Shown here piece after piece: positions 22,111-32,636 of a stretch of DNA of 64,000 nucleotides. The notes under the pieces are model-generated. The model was not told the DNA's origin, did no database searches, and saw nothing but the letters and a program-made list of their open reading frames with translations. The position numbers and the translations under genes were made by a program. The first letter of the stretch is position 1. Every line of letters starts with the position of its first letter. The stretch comes from Liopterus haemorrhoidalis (lineage: Eukaryota; Arthropoda; Insecta; Coleoptera; Dytiscidae): the NCBI GenBank assembly GCA_963971575.1, contig OZ020611.1, positions 240,584,654-240,648,653 on the forward strand, in the 5' to 3' direction.

Positions 22111-23955
22111 GGTAGTAGCGTAATAATATTTACAGTAAATTTTTAAATTATTTTTAGTTTTTCCTCTTCTCTCTTATAGTTTGTATCAACAAAGACGTCT
22201 TATTATACAGACTGTAAATATATCGGGACATGTAGAAATATTGTCGGCACTTGTAGCCGCACGGACTATGCGCCTATAAGTAAACAAGAATATTTGAAAC
22301 ATTATTTACAGGCTTACAAGAAGCTGTTAATATTTTTGTTGTTATATTGTTGATATTTTTCATTTTATTTGTAGTAAACTGCTCGTATTTCATAGATATT
22401 AACAAAATTTCTTTAACGTAGCGTATAACCAATGTTTACAATTATTTATCGCCAGGTTATTTTTTAGTATTTTATTATGAATTTGTTTTACAACATCTAT
22501 TCTGCAGAACTGGCACGTTTTAGTAGGTATATAACACCTGTAAATAGATACAGTAAAATTAATTCTAAACCAGGCCATTTTTAGTTAAGAAATTTCAGTA
22601 AACCAACGTTGGTAACAAATCTTTTTGTGTATGCACTAACCGACATCAACAAGCGCCGAGAACAAGTCTTATAGGTGCCGATAAATCAACTCTAAAAACA
22701 ATCTTTCTACGTGTTTATTTCCTTATTTAGCCAAGCAACTGTTAAACAGAAAATAATTATCTTTCTGTCTTTCTTCCTGTTTTTTTATTTTGGATTCTGT
22801 ATACAGTAGGCAGTGCTATAGTTGTAAAATCAGTAGGTGTACTGTACTTATATCGAAAAAATCAAAGGTTGTACGGTCACGAATAAGCTCGTTTAACGCG
22901 TCCAAATTTTAAAAAGCATATGCTATGCACTATAGGCAAATGATCATAAGACTCTATCTGGCGCAAGTATGTTGAACTAACCAAATAGGCAAGTTTGTTA
23001 TTGTTCTGAAGCACGTGTTACAGTTGTTTGGATTTTTAGATTTTGTATCTGTTTGGCATAAGTGTAATATATATTAAGAAAACACAAATCAAGACAAAAA
23101 TTTTAATAAATTCTTTCTAAATGTTAGATTACAACGTATTGTCCATATGTCAAAAAGTTGTTATTGTCTATTTGGTTAGTTTCGATTTTGACGCATTGGC
23201 GCTGCAATCTTAAAAGGGGTTACCTATTCTTTCGAAAAAAGTAGGAGGTATTCGCTGTATACCACCGTATACCCTTTACTACAGCCCTGATAGTAGGGCT
23301 TCACTTTCGATGCTTTTCAGTAGCTTTGAATTAAATCTTTGTCTTTTAAGTCTTTTACTTTTTCTCTGCTTTTTCGGTTTGATGTTCTTAATAGATGAGC
23401 CAAAGAAAGGCGCATCAAGAAAGTTGATTTGAAACAGTGTGTAATAATTTTATGTTTTAATAATTAAATAACAGTGTTTGTCTTAAACTCTAGTGTATAC
23501 AATGTTTAGTATAGTTTAATAATTTAACCAAATATTCACACATTATTATACTTGTCTTGCCATACACCCCTCATTCTTATATTACTGTTTTTATTTCATT
23601 TCATGTCGTGTATGTTAAATAATGGAGAATAGCTTTAATATTGTATATAGCTTTAAAAACACAAAAATATCCAATGTAAAAGGGCAGAGCACAGAGAATA
23701 GCCATTTTATATACATATACCACCTTTGTTCACTTAGTTATTTACTTTTATATTATTATTATTATTGTATAAAATAAATATATTTTTATATTTAAAATTT
23801 TTTCGTTTTTTTCAAAAATACCCTATTCTCTTCCATTTAAGTCTTATTTAGTCTATAACAAATCACCAGAAAAGTCACTAGATTTCTTCTTGTGGAAAAA
23901 TTTAATTTCGGCATAATAAACTAATTGTATATTGAAATATTATTTTATTTTATTG
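22111..23955. other. No gene recognised
   Basis: AT-rich sequence. A site at about 23197-23222 (ggcgctgcaatcttaaaagg) resembles the THAP-repeat right end, as at 6207. Short ATT-repeats lie at about 23752-23766. No frame shows protein-like conservation. Confidence 0.4.
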
Positions 23956-24056
23956 AGGTGATGAAAATCGCTGTTCACGCATTTTTTGTTTGACATTGAA
24001 GAACAAAAAAAGTCGTTCGGGGATAAATCAGGTGGATACGGGCAATGATACATTAA

Positions 24057-24582
24057 TTAGATGTTTTTCTCCTTCAAGTAATCAATTTTTTGACGTGCTG
24101 TGTGGGCGCTTGCATTGTCATGATGAAGAATGATGCGAAGTTTTAGGTTGTTTTTCCTGATTTTGTCGATGACTTCTGGTAAATAAATTGTTGTATACCA
24201 TTCAGCATTAACTGTTCTACAATCTACTAAAGGAATGGTTGCGACATGCCCAGTACAACCGAAGAAACAAGCGATCATTTTCTTGGAAGTGTTTCGTGAA
24301 CGAACAACTTTTGTGGGTTTCGGTTCAGTTGGCAGAACCAAACAGTGGATTGCTACTTAGTTTCCGGTTCATATGAATAAATCCAAGTTTCATCACCTGT
24401 AACGATGTTGTAAGTATACAGATTTTACAGTGCCTAGGTTGAATTTTTTTAGCATTCCCTTCGGTCAAATTATGCGGAATCCATCGGGAACAGATCTTTT
24501 TCACAGCTAAATGTTCATGCAAAATCGAATGTATTGCAGTCTGCGATATGCCAAAGGATGCCTCTATCCCAGGGGTCGACAA
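24057..24582 (-). pseudogene. mariner transposase, C-terminal and middle part
   Basis: Minus strand. 24582-24400: EASFGISQTAIHSILHEHLA then VKKICSRWIPHNLTE, the helix-turn-helix and WVPHxL linker. 24341-24057: RNTSKKMIACFFGCTGHVAT then RIILHHDNASAHTARQ. The second catalytic Asp is kept (HHDNA). The third (PNDFF region, near 24000) follows a stop at codon KEKNI. The N-terminal part is at 27336-27640, beyond the hAT insertion (SVMNLV/EDRHMTYR-like text). It cannot make protein. Confidence 0.82.
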
Positions 24583-24642
24583 CCTTGCGGTGACAAAGAG
24601 CCAAATCTATAATAAAAAAAAGAAAAAACAATAACATGGAAG

Positions 24643-25994
24643 CAGTGTTGTAATAGATACATTTGAAAATATATCTAGATACAGATACAGATACTTGAGG
24701 AAAAATGTATCTAGATGCAGATACAGATACAAATTTTAAAAAGTATCTAGATACAGATACATTTCTTTTTACAATGTATCTAGATACTTCAAGATACTTT
24801 TAAGATACTTTCGCAAAAATTAAAACACCACAAAAAAAAAGAAATAGCTAGAGCAAGGAATATATTTGTTCACAATAAAAAATAAATTATGCACTATGAT
24901 TACTCTTAAAATAAACACAAATAGCCTTTGAAGCTGTGTGTCAGAAATATTAACGAACTATATACCTATGTAATTTTTAAAATAATCACTTTTTTATTCC
25001 AATTTCAGCGGATATCTCGAACATTTTTGTTCGCTAATAAATTACTGATTATTAAATGAGTATTTAGGATGACAAAAATAAAACAACAATTTTATTTATT
25101 ATATTTTTCTTTATTTAATTCACATTTATAAAATTAATTCTTATTCTTAGATTAGATAATTACTTAATGGTTGTTTTACTTAACCTTTGTTGATAAAATT
25201 ATTTAAACTTTTTTTATTTATTATTTTTTTAAATTTATTCAGAATTGGAAATACAATTACACGTTATTAAAATTTTATAGATAAAAATAAATTAAATAAA
25301 TAAATAAATTATAAGTTTGAGAATTATGATAAAATACAAGTTCTATATATAATTAATTAAATTTTGGAAAACATCCTTTTATTTTTTTTCCTTTTTTTTA
25401 AATAAAAAAAAAAAAAAATAAAAGAATGTTTTCCAAAATTTAATTAATTACATATAGAACTTGTATTTTATCATAATTCTCAAACTTATAACTTATTTAT
25501 TTAATTTATTTTTATCTATAAAATTTTAATAAAACGTAATTGTATTTCCAGCTCTAAAAATGGCTTACGCCGAAACTAGTTAGCTAATATATATATATAT
25601 ATATATTTTTTTAATGAAATAATTTTATTAACAACGGTTACCCAAACAACCTTTAAATATAGTTACTAAACGTGTTTTTATTATTATTATTATTATAGTT
25701 TGCAAAGATAATTTTGCAAAGTAAATTGCCAGGCTGCAAGGGTTATACGCATTTCAAATGCGAAACAAGTGGTGTACATCTTTGTCTAACAAAGATAAAA
25801 ACCAAAAGAAAAAGACAAAATAGGAAAGTATCTGAAAAAAGTACCTGAAATACAGATACTTAGATACTGATTTAAATATCTAGATACAGATACAGATACA
25901 TATTTTAAAATGTACCTAGATACAGTTACTAGATACTTGCACAGTATCTAGTTACTGTATCTAGATACAAATACCTAGATACATTACAACACTG
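24643..25994. mobile_element. hAT-like fold-back element, copy 1 (1352 bp)
   Basis: TIR CAGTGTTGTAAT on the left and ATTACAACACTG on the right. The 8-bp duplication CATGGAAG is at 24635-24642 and 25995-26002. The ends hold many TATCTAGATACAGATAC-type repeats. The middle is an inverted repeat with arms of about 150 bp (25241-25391 and 25420-25560) around an A/T loop. No transposase is seen. A second copy at 50277-52393 has another element inserted in its loop. Confidence 0.9.
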
Positions 25995-26031
25995 CATGGA
26001 AGAGCCGCTAAAAAATATATGCAATATTTAA

Positions 26032-26308
26032 CCCGCCGTATACACACATAGGTCTGTGGTGTCCGGCCCGTTTCTAGGAATCGATAGGTCCCAAAGGTTA
26101 ATCCATATTTCGGGAACTTACCACGATTAAAGATTAATTTTTATCCATCACCCAATGCATGCTCTCTTTCTATAGATCCCAAACTATTCTCCTGATTTTT
26201 TTCAGATTTTTTAAACGAGTGGAAGTATGATAAAAAACGGTACGTCTCCGAAGACCCATGTGTGTATAGACCCATGAGGTGAGCAAATTGTAGTGTGTAT
26301 ACGGAGGG
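26032..26308. mobile_element. piggyBac-type MITE, 277 bp
   Basis: CCCGCCGTATACACAC on the left and GTGTGTATACGGAGGG on the right form inverted ends with one mismatch. They are flanked by TTAA at 26028-26031 and 26309-26312. The CCC start and TTAA target are hallmarks of piggyBac. An inner repeat (ccatgtgtgtatagac) mirrors the terminal motif. It is nested inside the hAT. Confidence 0.82.
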
Positions 26309-26438
26309 TTAAGAAAAAAACGTAAAAATTGTTTATTTGTTTTAAAATAATCAAGTATTACAACAAATTAATATTTACTTATACATTTAGTTTGTGATAC
26401 CTATTGCACTTGCCAGTATATTACAACATAATCATTTT

Positions 26439-27081
26439 TTAATGGGACGATTGCTCCCGCACAGTTTTCGATAAAACTTCAATATTTCGTGAATATTCAG
26501 TAATCTTTAACTTAAGGCAGCACTCAAATTTCAGGTCAGTAAGATTACTTCTTAACTGACTCTTTATTAATTTCATGTTGCTCAGAGTAATATGTGGATC
26601 CGAAAATTGCCAGTATTTAGTCCAAAAGCATAATTTTTTAAATATTGAACAATTCTGGAAGACGGTTCCAAGCTTCGAAAACAACTTTATCTATATTTTG
26701 AAGATTGTGAATTTCGGTCCACTTATGCTGGGAAGATAAAATGCACTTTTCTCTTTCTAAACTTTCTAGTTCAGAATTAAGTTTTAAGAATATATTATTC
26801 CATAAATCTTTTGATTTCAAATCCAATAATTGAAGTTCAAATTATGCCTGATTAATCAATGGGAATGGTGATAAATGTAATTGCTGCATATCTGCTTCAA
26901 TTGGTTTTGTCAAAAAAGCTAGTGTAGTTTTATATTTTCCAAACTCTTTAAATCTTTCTCCAAAATCTTCTTGCATGTTAACAATAGTTTGTGCAAAAAA
27001 AATTGGCATTAGTAAGACTGTTATTGTCCTTATGTTTTTGTAAATTAATAAAATATAAAAATGTGTCTGCACGTAAATCAT
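26439..27081 (-). pseudogene. hAT transposase C-terminal region (GTF2IRD2/ZBED-like type)
   Basis: Three adjacent minus-strand pieces. 27081-26842: NMQEDFGERFKEFGKYKTTL and KPIEADMQQLHLSPFPL. 26826-26638: DLWNNIFLKLNSELESLERE. 26684-26439: SNMKLIKSQLRSNLTDLKFE then CCLKLKITEYSRNIEVLS. The order and motifs (ERFxxF.., ..MKxxKSxxRxxLTDxxxxxxLK) are those of the C-terminal half of hAT transposases related to GTF2IRD2, ZBED5 and FAM200. The N-terminal BED and first catalytic parts are absent. Confidence 0.72.
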
Positions 27082-27699
27082 TCACAAATACAGATAACTT
27101 TTTTTCGAAACAAATTACTTCTTCTAAATGGGAATATGCAGTAACTCGGGGAATTACCGGGTGTGAATTTCACCGTAGAACATCCTGAACAATACAAAAC
27201 CTGTATAGTACAGGCAGAAAGTTGAAAATAAAAAAATAAATTATATTCAAATAAAAACCAGTAAATTTTCAAAGAGCCACAAAATTTTCTAAAAGAGCCG
27301 CATGCGGCTCCGGATCCGCAGGTTGACGACCCCTGCTCTATCCCACGGTAAGTCATATGCCGATCTTCTTGACTCATTTTGCCCCACAACTTATTTTGGT
27401 CGACCTTCACGAGATTCATCACTGACGGATGCACGACCATGACGAAATTCTGCAAACCAATTGTAAACAGTCTTTTCTGATGGTGCTTTATTACCAAAAG
27501 TTGATCGAAGCGAATCTATGCATTGTTGTTGAGATAGGTCTTTACTAAAATCGTAAAAAATCATCCAACGAAAACCATCACGAGTATCATCAATTTTTTC
27601 AAAAATTTGTTTTTTTTTAACGCTTACTTATTAAATCACAATTTAATTTTACGTATATAGTAATGACACATTTCAACCTCCATCTAACTCTGTGTTCTA

Positions 27700-27905
27700 C
27701 CAGTGTTTTTAGTTCATCTCATGTGTAACCTGCTCTCTGTCCTTTGCTCATGGTGCTTCGTCTCCATATGTTTCTTGGTCTGTCCACTCTTCGACTTCCC
27801 TGTGGATTTCAGTCCAAGACTCTGAAGGTGGTGTCGTCTTCTGGTTTGCGATGTGTATTCCATCCTCATACTCATTGTAATTCATAACGATTTCCAAGCT
27901 TCGGG
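27700..27905 (-). pseudogene. Possible LINE 3' coding end
   Basis: The minus-strand text has a basic stretch (RRHHLQSLGLKSTGKSKSGQ, KKHMETKHHEQ) like the C-terminal tail of endonuclease/RT LINEs, interrupted by stops. It is followed on the plus strand by a GAA-rich microsatellite at about 27915-27975. Evidence is composition and loose pattern only. Confidence 0.3.
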
Positions 27906-28637
27906 AGGAGATAGCGCAGAAGAAGAAGAAGAGGAGGAGGTAAAAGAAGAGGAAGAAGAAGAAAAAGAAGAAGTGTTTCTATGACAATTATATCACCACG
28001 AAACCACGGAGTTAGTTTAGAAATAAATTATAAAATATTAAATTTAATATGCTAACTGTATCTGATTTTTCACAATAGAGACATCAGATAAAAAAGTTTT
28101 CCACGAAAAATTTTCTATTTTTACTTAGAAAATAAGTTAGTTAGAAAATGGTGAAACCCAGTGCCTTATAGACAGTAAATGTGCAATCCTTCTATATAAG
28201 TAAGTTTCCGCATTTAAAAAAAAAATTGTTGAGTCAAATGAAATTAAAATGTTGCAATTGACACGGAAGTGGATCAGAGATTCTCAACAGAGTACAGAGA
28301 AGGACGTGAGTTGCATAGGAATTAGCTTGTTTGTGCCATATGATCGCATTTTCTATTTTCTTAACAGAAGAAAGTTTTTATTAAGAAAGAAAATAGTTTT
28401 GTATAATTACTTTATTTTAGTTCAATGATTTTACTTAACTATTTTCATTATTATTTAAATGAAAGAGAAATTATATTTTAAATCATTATATATTTATTAT
28501 TATTTTATTAGCTATTAGATAATTAACAATAATATATTTAGCATATTTGTATTTTTCCGTGTAAAGAATAGAGGCGGATTTAACGGCTGTCAGTGCCCTC
28601 GAGCTCGAAAGGGTCTGTGATTTTTATTGTCATTTTT
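27906..28637. other. GAA microsatellite, then no gene
   Basis: 27915-27975 is a purine-rich (GAA/GAG)n run. The remainder up to the next element is AT-rich and without recognisable signals. Confidence 0.5.
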
Positions 28638-28683
28638 AGGGTTTTGTAGGTATGACAAAAAAACCCTTATACCGTCATTTTGT

Positions 28684-28684
28684 C

Positions 28685-28764
<80 letters not shown>

Positions 28765-28765
28765 T

Positions 28766-28798
<33 letters not shown>

Positions 28799-28799
28799 T
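28684..28799 (+). repeat. (GTCT)n microsatellite in copy 4
   Basis: About 29 GTCT units with two interruptions (tgtttgtc and ctttctg). Other copies have 3-18 units at the same place, so the tract is a fixed structural part of the element that changes in length. Confidence 0.95.
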
Positions 28800-29278
28800 C
28801 GGTAAAAATTGTAGTCAAACGGCTAAATTTAGAGAGTTGAAATTTGGCATGCTTATACAACTCTTTGACCCGCACATAGGAAAAATACTAAAACATCTAA
28901 AAAACATATCCCCCTAAAAATATAAACAAATATATGCTCATCGAAAAAAAAATATATTTTTTTACAATTCTGTGTAGGGTATCAAATGAAAGCCCTTGGT
29001 ACGTGGATTAACGATCAAAATTTTATTTTTGCAAAATAAATTATTTTGAGGCGATTTTTGCCAAAATTGTGCAAAAAAAATTTTGTCCCACACCCTTTAG
29101 CCCAGATGGTTTAAACTAAAAATCTGAAAAAAATCTCAGTAATGTACATTGGTGTGAACCGGAATAGTACAACAGGAATTTTTGATCAGATTATGTTTTC
29201 GGAAAATAACGCATTTTTTGTGTTTTTAAGTAAAATATGTAATATATTTAATCCGCTATTTAACATACTAAACGAGTG

Positions 29279-29352
29279 ATCCTGTATAGCACAGTGGTAG
29301 TATTGTCGCTTAGTGAGTTGAAAATACTAAGAAACTGTGTTCGAATCCCGTC
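29279..29352 (+). other. tRNA-like cassette in copy 4
   Basis: A box TAGCACAGTGG at 29287-29297 and B box GTGTTCGAATCCC at 29337-29349, about 40 bases apart, both near consensus. This is the best-preserved Pol III promoter pair of the set. The leader ttaatccgctatttaacata is shared with copy 7 (cassette 1) and loosely with copy 1, while the cassettes themselves differ. Confidence 0.7.
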
Positions 29353-29887
29353 AATTTTAATTTTTTCAGTTTTTTTTTGCATTTTTATTTTGTTTAAATT
29401 ATTTTGCCAAAATTCTAGTTATATTTTGGTAAATGTTGCATTTAATTTTTATAAACGTAAATTAAATAACCAGTGGGAAGTTTTGAAATTTTAATTTAAT
29501 TCTATATTTGAAGGTATCAGAGGGCGAGGCTTATGATTTAAGCAACCAATGGAAGCCATAGGCGCAATTTTCAAAATCTTAATGAACCTTGCTATATAAA
29601 AAATACTGCACATATTTAGAAACTTAAATAATGGTATTAGGCATTCAAATTAAAATTTATAAAAAAATATTTTGACATAAAATTTGTTTTGGCATCCCAA
29701 ATAATCATCACATAGTTAATAAATACCTGCGAAATCCTGAAATGTGTGAAAATTCACACTTCACATATTTTTCTTTTTTGAGTAATCCAGTAAGTATTAT
29801 TGGGGCCCCTGGGGGCCTACGTACGGCCGGGCCTAGAATTTCTCCAATTTTTAATGAGAGTATTTTTTCCAGTCCCGGTATTTTTAT

Positions 29888-31154
29888 CTACTTCACTCAA
29901 TAAGTCTCCGGTCTGACATATATATGGCAACACTGTTGACAGACCCATAAGATTTCTGGATAGTACCAACCTTCGAACGATACGTGTGAAAATTTCATGA
30001 CATACTGACAATTAGTTTAGAGGTTACAGGAGTTTTAGTAACTCCAGTTTTGTAATTTTCAAAAGAATGGCTAAAAAGAATTTCGTGTGTTGATTAAACA
30101 TTGTTTTTTTATGGGAAAAAATTCTGTTGAGGCCAAACAGTGGCTTGATAAGCGTTATAGAGACTCTGCACCAGGAAAATCAACTATTACTGATTGGTAT
30201 GTTGAACGCGGTCGTACAAACACCGATGATGCTGAACGCTCTGACTCGCCCAAAATCGACAGTTGTTCCGGAAAACATAAAAAAAGTCCACAAAATAGTT
30301 TTGAAAGACCGTAAAGTGAAATTGCGTGAGATAGCTGACATCTTAAAGATATCAGAAGGTAGTGTATTTAAAATTTTACACGAAAATTAGAGCATGCGTA
30401 AATTGCTTTCGTTTACACCGGACCAAATCCAACAACGCGTCAACGATTCAGAGCGCTGTTTGGAGCTGTTCAAGCAAGATAAAAAGGATTTCTTACGTCG
30501 GTATGTGACAATGGATGAAACATAGATCCACTACTACACACCTGAATCAAAAAGATCTTCAGCTGAGTGGACAGCAGTCGGTAAAAGTCGTCCAAAGCGA
30601 CCAAAAACTCAAAAGTTAGCTGGTAAGGTTATGGCATCCGTATTTTGGGACGCGCATGGTATTTTGTTTATCGACTATCTTTGAGAAAGGTAAAACTATC
30701 AATAGCGAATACTACATGGCATTATTGGATCGACTGAGTGTAGTAATCAAGAAAAAACGACTTCACATGCAAAAGAAAACAGTGCTCTTTAACCCAAACA
30801 ACGCCCCGTGTCACAAGTCGATGAAAACGATGGTTAAATTGAATGAATTACGCTTCGAATTGCTTCTTCATCCACCGTTCTCTCTAGATCTGGTCCCCAG
30901 CGACTACTGGCTTTTTGCAGACCTCAAAAAGATGCTCCAGAGAAAGAAATTTGACTCAAATGAAGAAGTGATTGCCGAAACCGAGGCCTATTTTGAGGGC
31001 AAAGACAAATCGTTCTACAAAGAAGGCATCGAAAAGTTAGAGGAGCGTTAGAATGAATGTATCACTCTTGAAGGAGAGTATGTTGATGAATTAAGTAGAA
31101 TTTCTAAAAAAAATGTTTTCCTTAGTTATACTGGAGACTTATTGAGCGACGTGG
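29888..31154 (+). mobile_element. mariner element, 1267 bp
   Basis: Left end CTACTTCACTCAATAAGTCT and right end AGACTTATTGAGCGACGTGG are imperfect inverted repeats. TA follows at 31155-31156. Downstream flank tttcttattaatctaatgaa matches 19210-19230, suggesting insertion into a dispersed repeat whose empty version lies there. Confidence 0.82.
30067..31101 (+). pseudogene. mariner transposase, catalytic Asp lost
   Basis: The start ATG at 30067 (MAKKNFV..) is followed by frameshifted N-terminal text KHCFFMGKNSVEAKQWLDKR and YRDSAPGKSTITDWYVE. Then VKLREIADILKISEGSVFKI (HTH) and LLSKWVPRLLTPDQIQQR-type linker. The first catalytic motif YVTMDET is followed by a TAG in place of Trp. The frame 30656-31051 has FNPNNAPCHKS, where the second catalytic Asp is Asn, and VPSDYWLF with the third Asp kept, 34 residues later. 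C-terminal KSFYKEGIEKLEER ends at TAG; family members read on ..ECI. Several stops and at least two frameshifts. Confidence 0.87.
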
Positions 31155-31386
31155 TATTTCTTATTAATCTAATGAAGACTTGACTACAAAACAAATGCAG
31201 AAAAAACGCTGGCAAAATTAAGCACACCGTGAGAAAAAATATGAAAAAAGTATCTCGTGCAATATCCAGCTTATGTTCTGATTTCATTTGTATACCTTGT
31301 ACGGAAAATTAAATACACAAATTTCAACGAGTATTTTACGAAATTGCCCGCTATCCACGAGTGGTTGCAGCCTGGGATGAAATGTA

Positions 31387-31929
31387 ATGGTGAGTTTAGT
31401 CAACACTTAGCGATAGCTGCTGCGTTAATTTGAATCTTACTCTTAGTTTTAGTCTTGGCTTTCATCGTCTTGAATGAGTACGGGTTTATACAATGTTTTA
31501 ACGAGTTTTAACTTTTAACAAGTAACCAATGAGACGTCGAGTTTAACGCACGCGCATAGTATCATTTTTCTAAATCTCAAAAAATTAAAATTTTTGGTTA
31601 TTGACAAATATAACATTGTGTGTAAACATGTACCGAAATAAGTCTAGAAGTGTTGCTGCTATTTATGGCCTTATGTTGGCCACGATGGGTGCTTTTAGAA
31701 TTTAAATCGGGGTGCGCGCACGCGCATGGTGCGTTTTAACGTGATTTACTCCCAGCCGTAGGAAAGTTAGAATTTAGTTATCTTTCAAGGCCAGAACCAT
31801 AGGACTAAAATTAAAGAAATGTGTTGTATGAACTTGCTCGTAGCGATACGATAGTTTATCTTTTAAGGATAAAATTAAAATATAGGAGTAAGACTAAAGC
31901 TATCGCTAAGTGTTGACTAAACTCACCAT
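31387..31929. mobile_element. TIR element, 543 bp, TA-flanked
   Basis: ATGGTGAGTTTAGTCAACAC then TTAGCGATAGCT at the left is matched by AGCTATCGCTAAGTGTTGAC then TAAACTCACCAT at the right, about 32 bp perfect. TA lies outside both ends. The interior has two cgcgcgcacgcgc-type GC islands in AT-rich DNA and no coding frame. It is probably a non-autonomous Tc1/mariner-type element, but the superfamily is not certain. Confidence 0.8.
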
Positions 31930-31974
31930 TAGTGAAACTGCTTTCTTCTGGGTAGTATTCAAATAACGAATAAA

Positions 31975-32110
31975 AGTGATTACCAAAAAACTGTTGATTT
32001 TGATGTGATTATGGAACAAATATTCCAAGACATCCATTATTATCTTGGTTTCTTTTAAATACCTACAAAATCTGTGGAAATGAAATATGTGGAAACTAGT
32101 GCACCCGTTG
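31975..32110 (+). repeat. Diverged tail of GTCT-type subfamily
   Basis: actgttgattttgatgtgat, aatattccaagacatccatt and taaatacctacaaaatctg align with 4860-4960. The terminal hairpin is degraded. It supports an old second subfamily with a different 3' body. Confidence 0.45.
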
Positions 32111-32414
32111 CCAACTGTGTTGGCAAACAAATCATTACCTTAATGTGGAACTTGCTCGACACCTCAGACTTCTTTCTCTAGCCATACGCCTAACTTCATC
32201 CAATTCAAATTGAATCAACTCTTCGCCCATTATTAAAAACTGGACAAATAATGAGCATTAATCCGAATTATTAATTCATTAACTTTTTAAGATGGGAAAA
32301 CGATTCATTTTCACTCAGTGCATTATATTTATAATGTTAAAACTAAAAATGATTTGAGACGCTAAATTTAAAATATATTTATTAAAATTAATTTTCCATT
32401 TTCTTATATAATAT

Positions 32415-32520
32415 AAAAATACGCACACGGAAAAAACGCACACGCATTAATACGCACACGGAAAAAAGCACACATGAAAAAATACACATACGGCAAAAAG
32501 GGCACACGGAAAAAAGCATA
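32415..32520. repeat. Minisatellite of CACACGGAAAAAA-type units
   Basis: Imperfect repeats of about 15-20 bp (acgcacacggaaaaa, tacgcacacggaaaaaag, gggcacacggaaaaaagc). A frame across it is an artefact of the repeat. Confidence 0.7.
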
Positions 32521-32636
32521 CTTACACTATATCTCAAATTACGGGGTAGATTTACAATATCCCACTGAACACTGCGCATGCATCACACACACGTCATTTG
32601 TTCAATATACAGAGATTCTAAACAGGTGGGACTGTG

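Larger units (their letters stand above)
24570..27335 (-). mobile_element. hAT element, 2.77 kb, inside mariner
   Basis: TIRs CAGGGGTCGACAACCTTGCG (24570) and CGCAGGTTGACGACCCCTG (ending 27335). A perfect 8-bp duplication CTCTATCC lies at 24562-24569 and 27336-27343. Subterminal AAAGAGCC/GGCTCTTT-like motifs occur near both ends. It carries the transposase relic at 26439-27081 and two further insertions (24643-25994 and 26032-26308). Confidence 0.92.
23956..27690 (-). mobile_element. mariner (D34D), split by a hAT
   Basis: Homologous to the full mariner at 60689-61952 on both sides of the inserted hAT (24570-27335). Similarity begins at about 23956 (ttgaggtgatgaaaatcgct) and ends at about 27690 (atgacacatttcaa..ccatcta). 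The low-coordinate end lacks the expected TIR and looks truncated. After removal of the hAT and one 8-bp duplication the mariner is contiguous. Confidence 0.85.
28638..29771 (+). mobile_element. GTCT/tRNA-cassette element, copy 4 (full length)
   Basis: The most complete copy, 1.13 kb. In order: AGGGTTTTGTAGGTATGAC with the pairing AAAACCCTTATACCGTC; (GTCT)n at about 28684-28799; cggtaaaaattgtag; ggcatgcttatacaactctt; gggtatcaaatgaaagccc; ttgtcccacaccc; ggtgtgaaccggaatagtac; gattatgttttcggaaaata; tRNA-like cassette; tgccaaaattctagtt; aaccaatggaagccataggc; then TACCTGCGAAATCCTG, hairpin GTGTGAAAATTCACAC and a cttcacatatttt end. There is no coding capacity and no flanking duplication. It is the reference copy for the family. 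Confidence 0.9.

Noticed and set aside
28627..28917. Cys/Leu/Ser/Val-rich open frames on the plus strand and Arg/Gln/Thr/Asp-rich frames on the minus strand
   Set aside because: They are translations of (GTCT)n; the same occurs at 37153-37591 and 63248-63557. They are not proteins.
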